Assembly: GCA_031267115.1 (NCBI GenBank)
Contig: JAIRZS010000274.1
Span: forward strand, 1-15,193
DNA length: 15,193 nt
Direction: 5' to 3'
Source of the DNA: Treponema sp.
Lineage (GTDB): Bacteria > Spirochaetota > Spirochaetia > Treponematales > Breznakiellaceae
The notes under the pieces are model-generated. The model saw nothing but the letters and a program-made list of their open reading frames with translations. It was not told the origin of the DNA and ran no database searches. Below are positions 14,146 to 15,193 of the stretch, in pieces. Position 1 is the first letter of the stretch. The number at the start of each line of letters is the position of its first letter. Position numbers and translations under genes: made by a program.

Positions 14146-15193
14146 TGATACTTTATCTTTTACCCGCGGCTTTTATCCTGGCCCTCGCCATCGGCCTGTA
14201 CGCCCTGTACGACAACCGGAAGGCCCTGAAATCCAGCCTTGTCATCTACCTGTTCAGCGCCGTATCCATGATCTGGACCGCTTCCGTCTGGATCTGTTAT
14301 ATGGACTTTGCCCCGGCCCTCCGACTGGCCGGACTCTTTGTCGCCGAAGCGGCCGCCTCGGGGCTGCTGGCGGTAATTGCCGGCGCTTTTGCCAAAATCG
14401 GGAGGAAAATAAAAATCTGCGTATACAGCGCGCGGATCCTTATCGCGTTTTATTTTATTTTCCTGGTATTTCATTGCCTGGGTTTTTTTATCAGCCCGGA
14501 AATACAGGATGGAAAACTCGTAATCGTCTCCGGAAAAAACATCTTTTTCTACGCGTACCTCGCCTACCACGCGGCGGTGATATTTTTTTGCTGTACCGTT
14601 ACCTTTGTCATAGCCTATAAATCCGGCTATAAACGGGAAAAGCTGACCGCCTTTCTGGTCTGCCCGGTGTATTTTACCGGCCTTTACCTTTTTCTCCTGC
14701 GCTTTGCCGATCCCTCCAGCCGGCCTGCCGGCTGCCTTGCCCAGACAGCGGCCCTGGTGTTTTTCTATATATTTTTCAGGAAGTTCAATGTCTGTATCGT
14801 TTCGGAATCTCAGATGGCGGAACTGACATTTTCCCAGTTTGGGGGGGCTTATCTTTTTGCGGACGAGAAGGGCGATGTATTTTACGCAAACAAAGGCGCT
14901 CTTGCTTTTCTCAACACGGACCTTGAAACATTGCAGAATAAACACATCAGGGATCTTTTTGTCTTCAAAGACAGCCCCCTGCCGTTCAGCCGGCGGCGGA
15001 ACCAGATGAGGGCAAACGAATGCCGCGCCCAGGCGCTTAACAACGGCGCGCTCTGCCGCATTTCGTTTTTTTACAAATGGGACGCCTGGGACGAGCTTGT
15101 CTGTGTAACTGTCAAGATTGACGATATCACCGAACAGGAACAGCTTATCAGGCAGTTGGAGCAGGCCAGGCTGAGGGCGGAAGACGCCGCCCG
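14142..15193 (+). CDS. 7TM-PAS sensor protein, probably a histidine kinase (3' part outside the window)
   Basis: An open frame starts at ATG 14142, overlapping the HAD stop by four bases, and remains open to the window end (350 full codons). Seven hydrophobic segments are seen at about residues 3-21, 31-52, 60-84, 93-115, 134-158, 166-188 and 193-211, the pattern of the N-terminal 7TM region of many bacterial sensor kinases. A PAS-like domain follows (about 225-330; FADEKGDVFYANKGALAFL, ending VTVKIDDITEQEQ), then the start of a coiled coil (LIRQLEQARLRAEDAA) of the kind that leads into HisKA. No kinase domain is inside the window, so diguanylate cyclase or other outputs are possible. A second ATG at 14145 could also be used. 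Confidence 0.8.
   Translation, partial: MMILYLLPAAFILALAIGLYALYDNRKALKSSLVIYLFSAVSMIWTASVWICYMDFAPALRLAGLFVAEAAASGLLAVIAGAFAKIGRKIKICVYSARILIAFYFIFLVFHCLGFFISPEIQDGKLVIVSGKNIFFYAYLAYHAAVIFFCCTVTFVIAYKSGYKREKLTAFLVCPVYFTGLYLFLLRFADPSSRPAGCLAQTAALVFFYIFFRKFNVCIVSESQMAELTFSQFGGAYLFADEKGDVFYANKGALAFLNTDLETLQNKHIRDLFVFKDSPLPFSRRRNQMRANECRAQALNNGALCRISFFYKWDAWDELVCVTVKIDDITEQEQLIRQLEQARLRAEDAA

Noticed and set aside
14160..14945. 261-codon minus-strand frame at the window end
   Set aside because: The plus-strand frame there encodes seven membrane segments and a PAS domain and starts on the HAD stop codon; the antisense frame has no such support.
1..15193. CRISPR array, rRNA genes, phage or insertion sequences
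   Set aside because: No regularly spaced direct repeats, rRNA sequence, transposase or phage protein was seen in any frame.

Overview
The window looks like a chromosomal segment of a moderately GC-rich spirochaete, most likely a Treponema-type (Treponematales) bacterium. The grounds are the style of the signalling proteins (dCache sensors, hybrid kinases ending in HPt domains), a long divergent PRPP synthetase, an OmpA-like protein without the residue that normally binds diaminopimelate, and a tRNA gene without encoded CCA. This placement is inference from protein character, not from a marker gene.

Layout. 160-2364 (+) encodes a membrane chemoreceptor. 2364-2456 holds a cluster of hairpins between convergent genes. 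2471-2887 (-) is a small AT-rich secreted protein of unknown function. 3001-3147 (-) and 4181-4288 (+) are two copies, in inverted orientation, of one structured intergenic repeat; they flank a ketopantoate reductase gene (panE, 3209-4144). 4376-4448 is a CAT-anticodon tRNA with a strong promoter. 4480-5565 (-) is a receiver/HD-GYP response regulator, predicted to hydrolyse c-di-GMP. Divergent from it, 5734-12207 (+) is a tightly packed operon: a dCache hybrid kinase with REC and HPt, a second PAS hybrid kinase with REC and HPt, and an exported OmpA-like protein. 12234 to the window end (+) is a second close-packed set: PRPP synthetase (prs), a HAD hydrolase, and the 5' part of a 7TM-PAS sensor that is still open at the window end.

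How the genes may work together. Neither complete hybrid kinase has an output domain, and both end in an HPt domain with its histidine, so each should pass phosphate to a separate response regulator. The divergent HD-GYP regulator is the only free receiver protein in view, which suggests an envelope-sensing relay that sets c-di-GMP. This is inference from adjacency. The chemoreceptor, panE and tRNA look like unrelated neighbours.

Two things stand out at the DNA level. One is the pair of structured repeats around panE: linkers are conserved while stem sequences differ and pairing is kept. The other is that three genes (panE, the HD-GYP regulator and prs) lack a usable ribosome binding site and have a promoter-like -10 box only 6-8 bases before the ATG, which points to leaderless transcripts.
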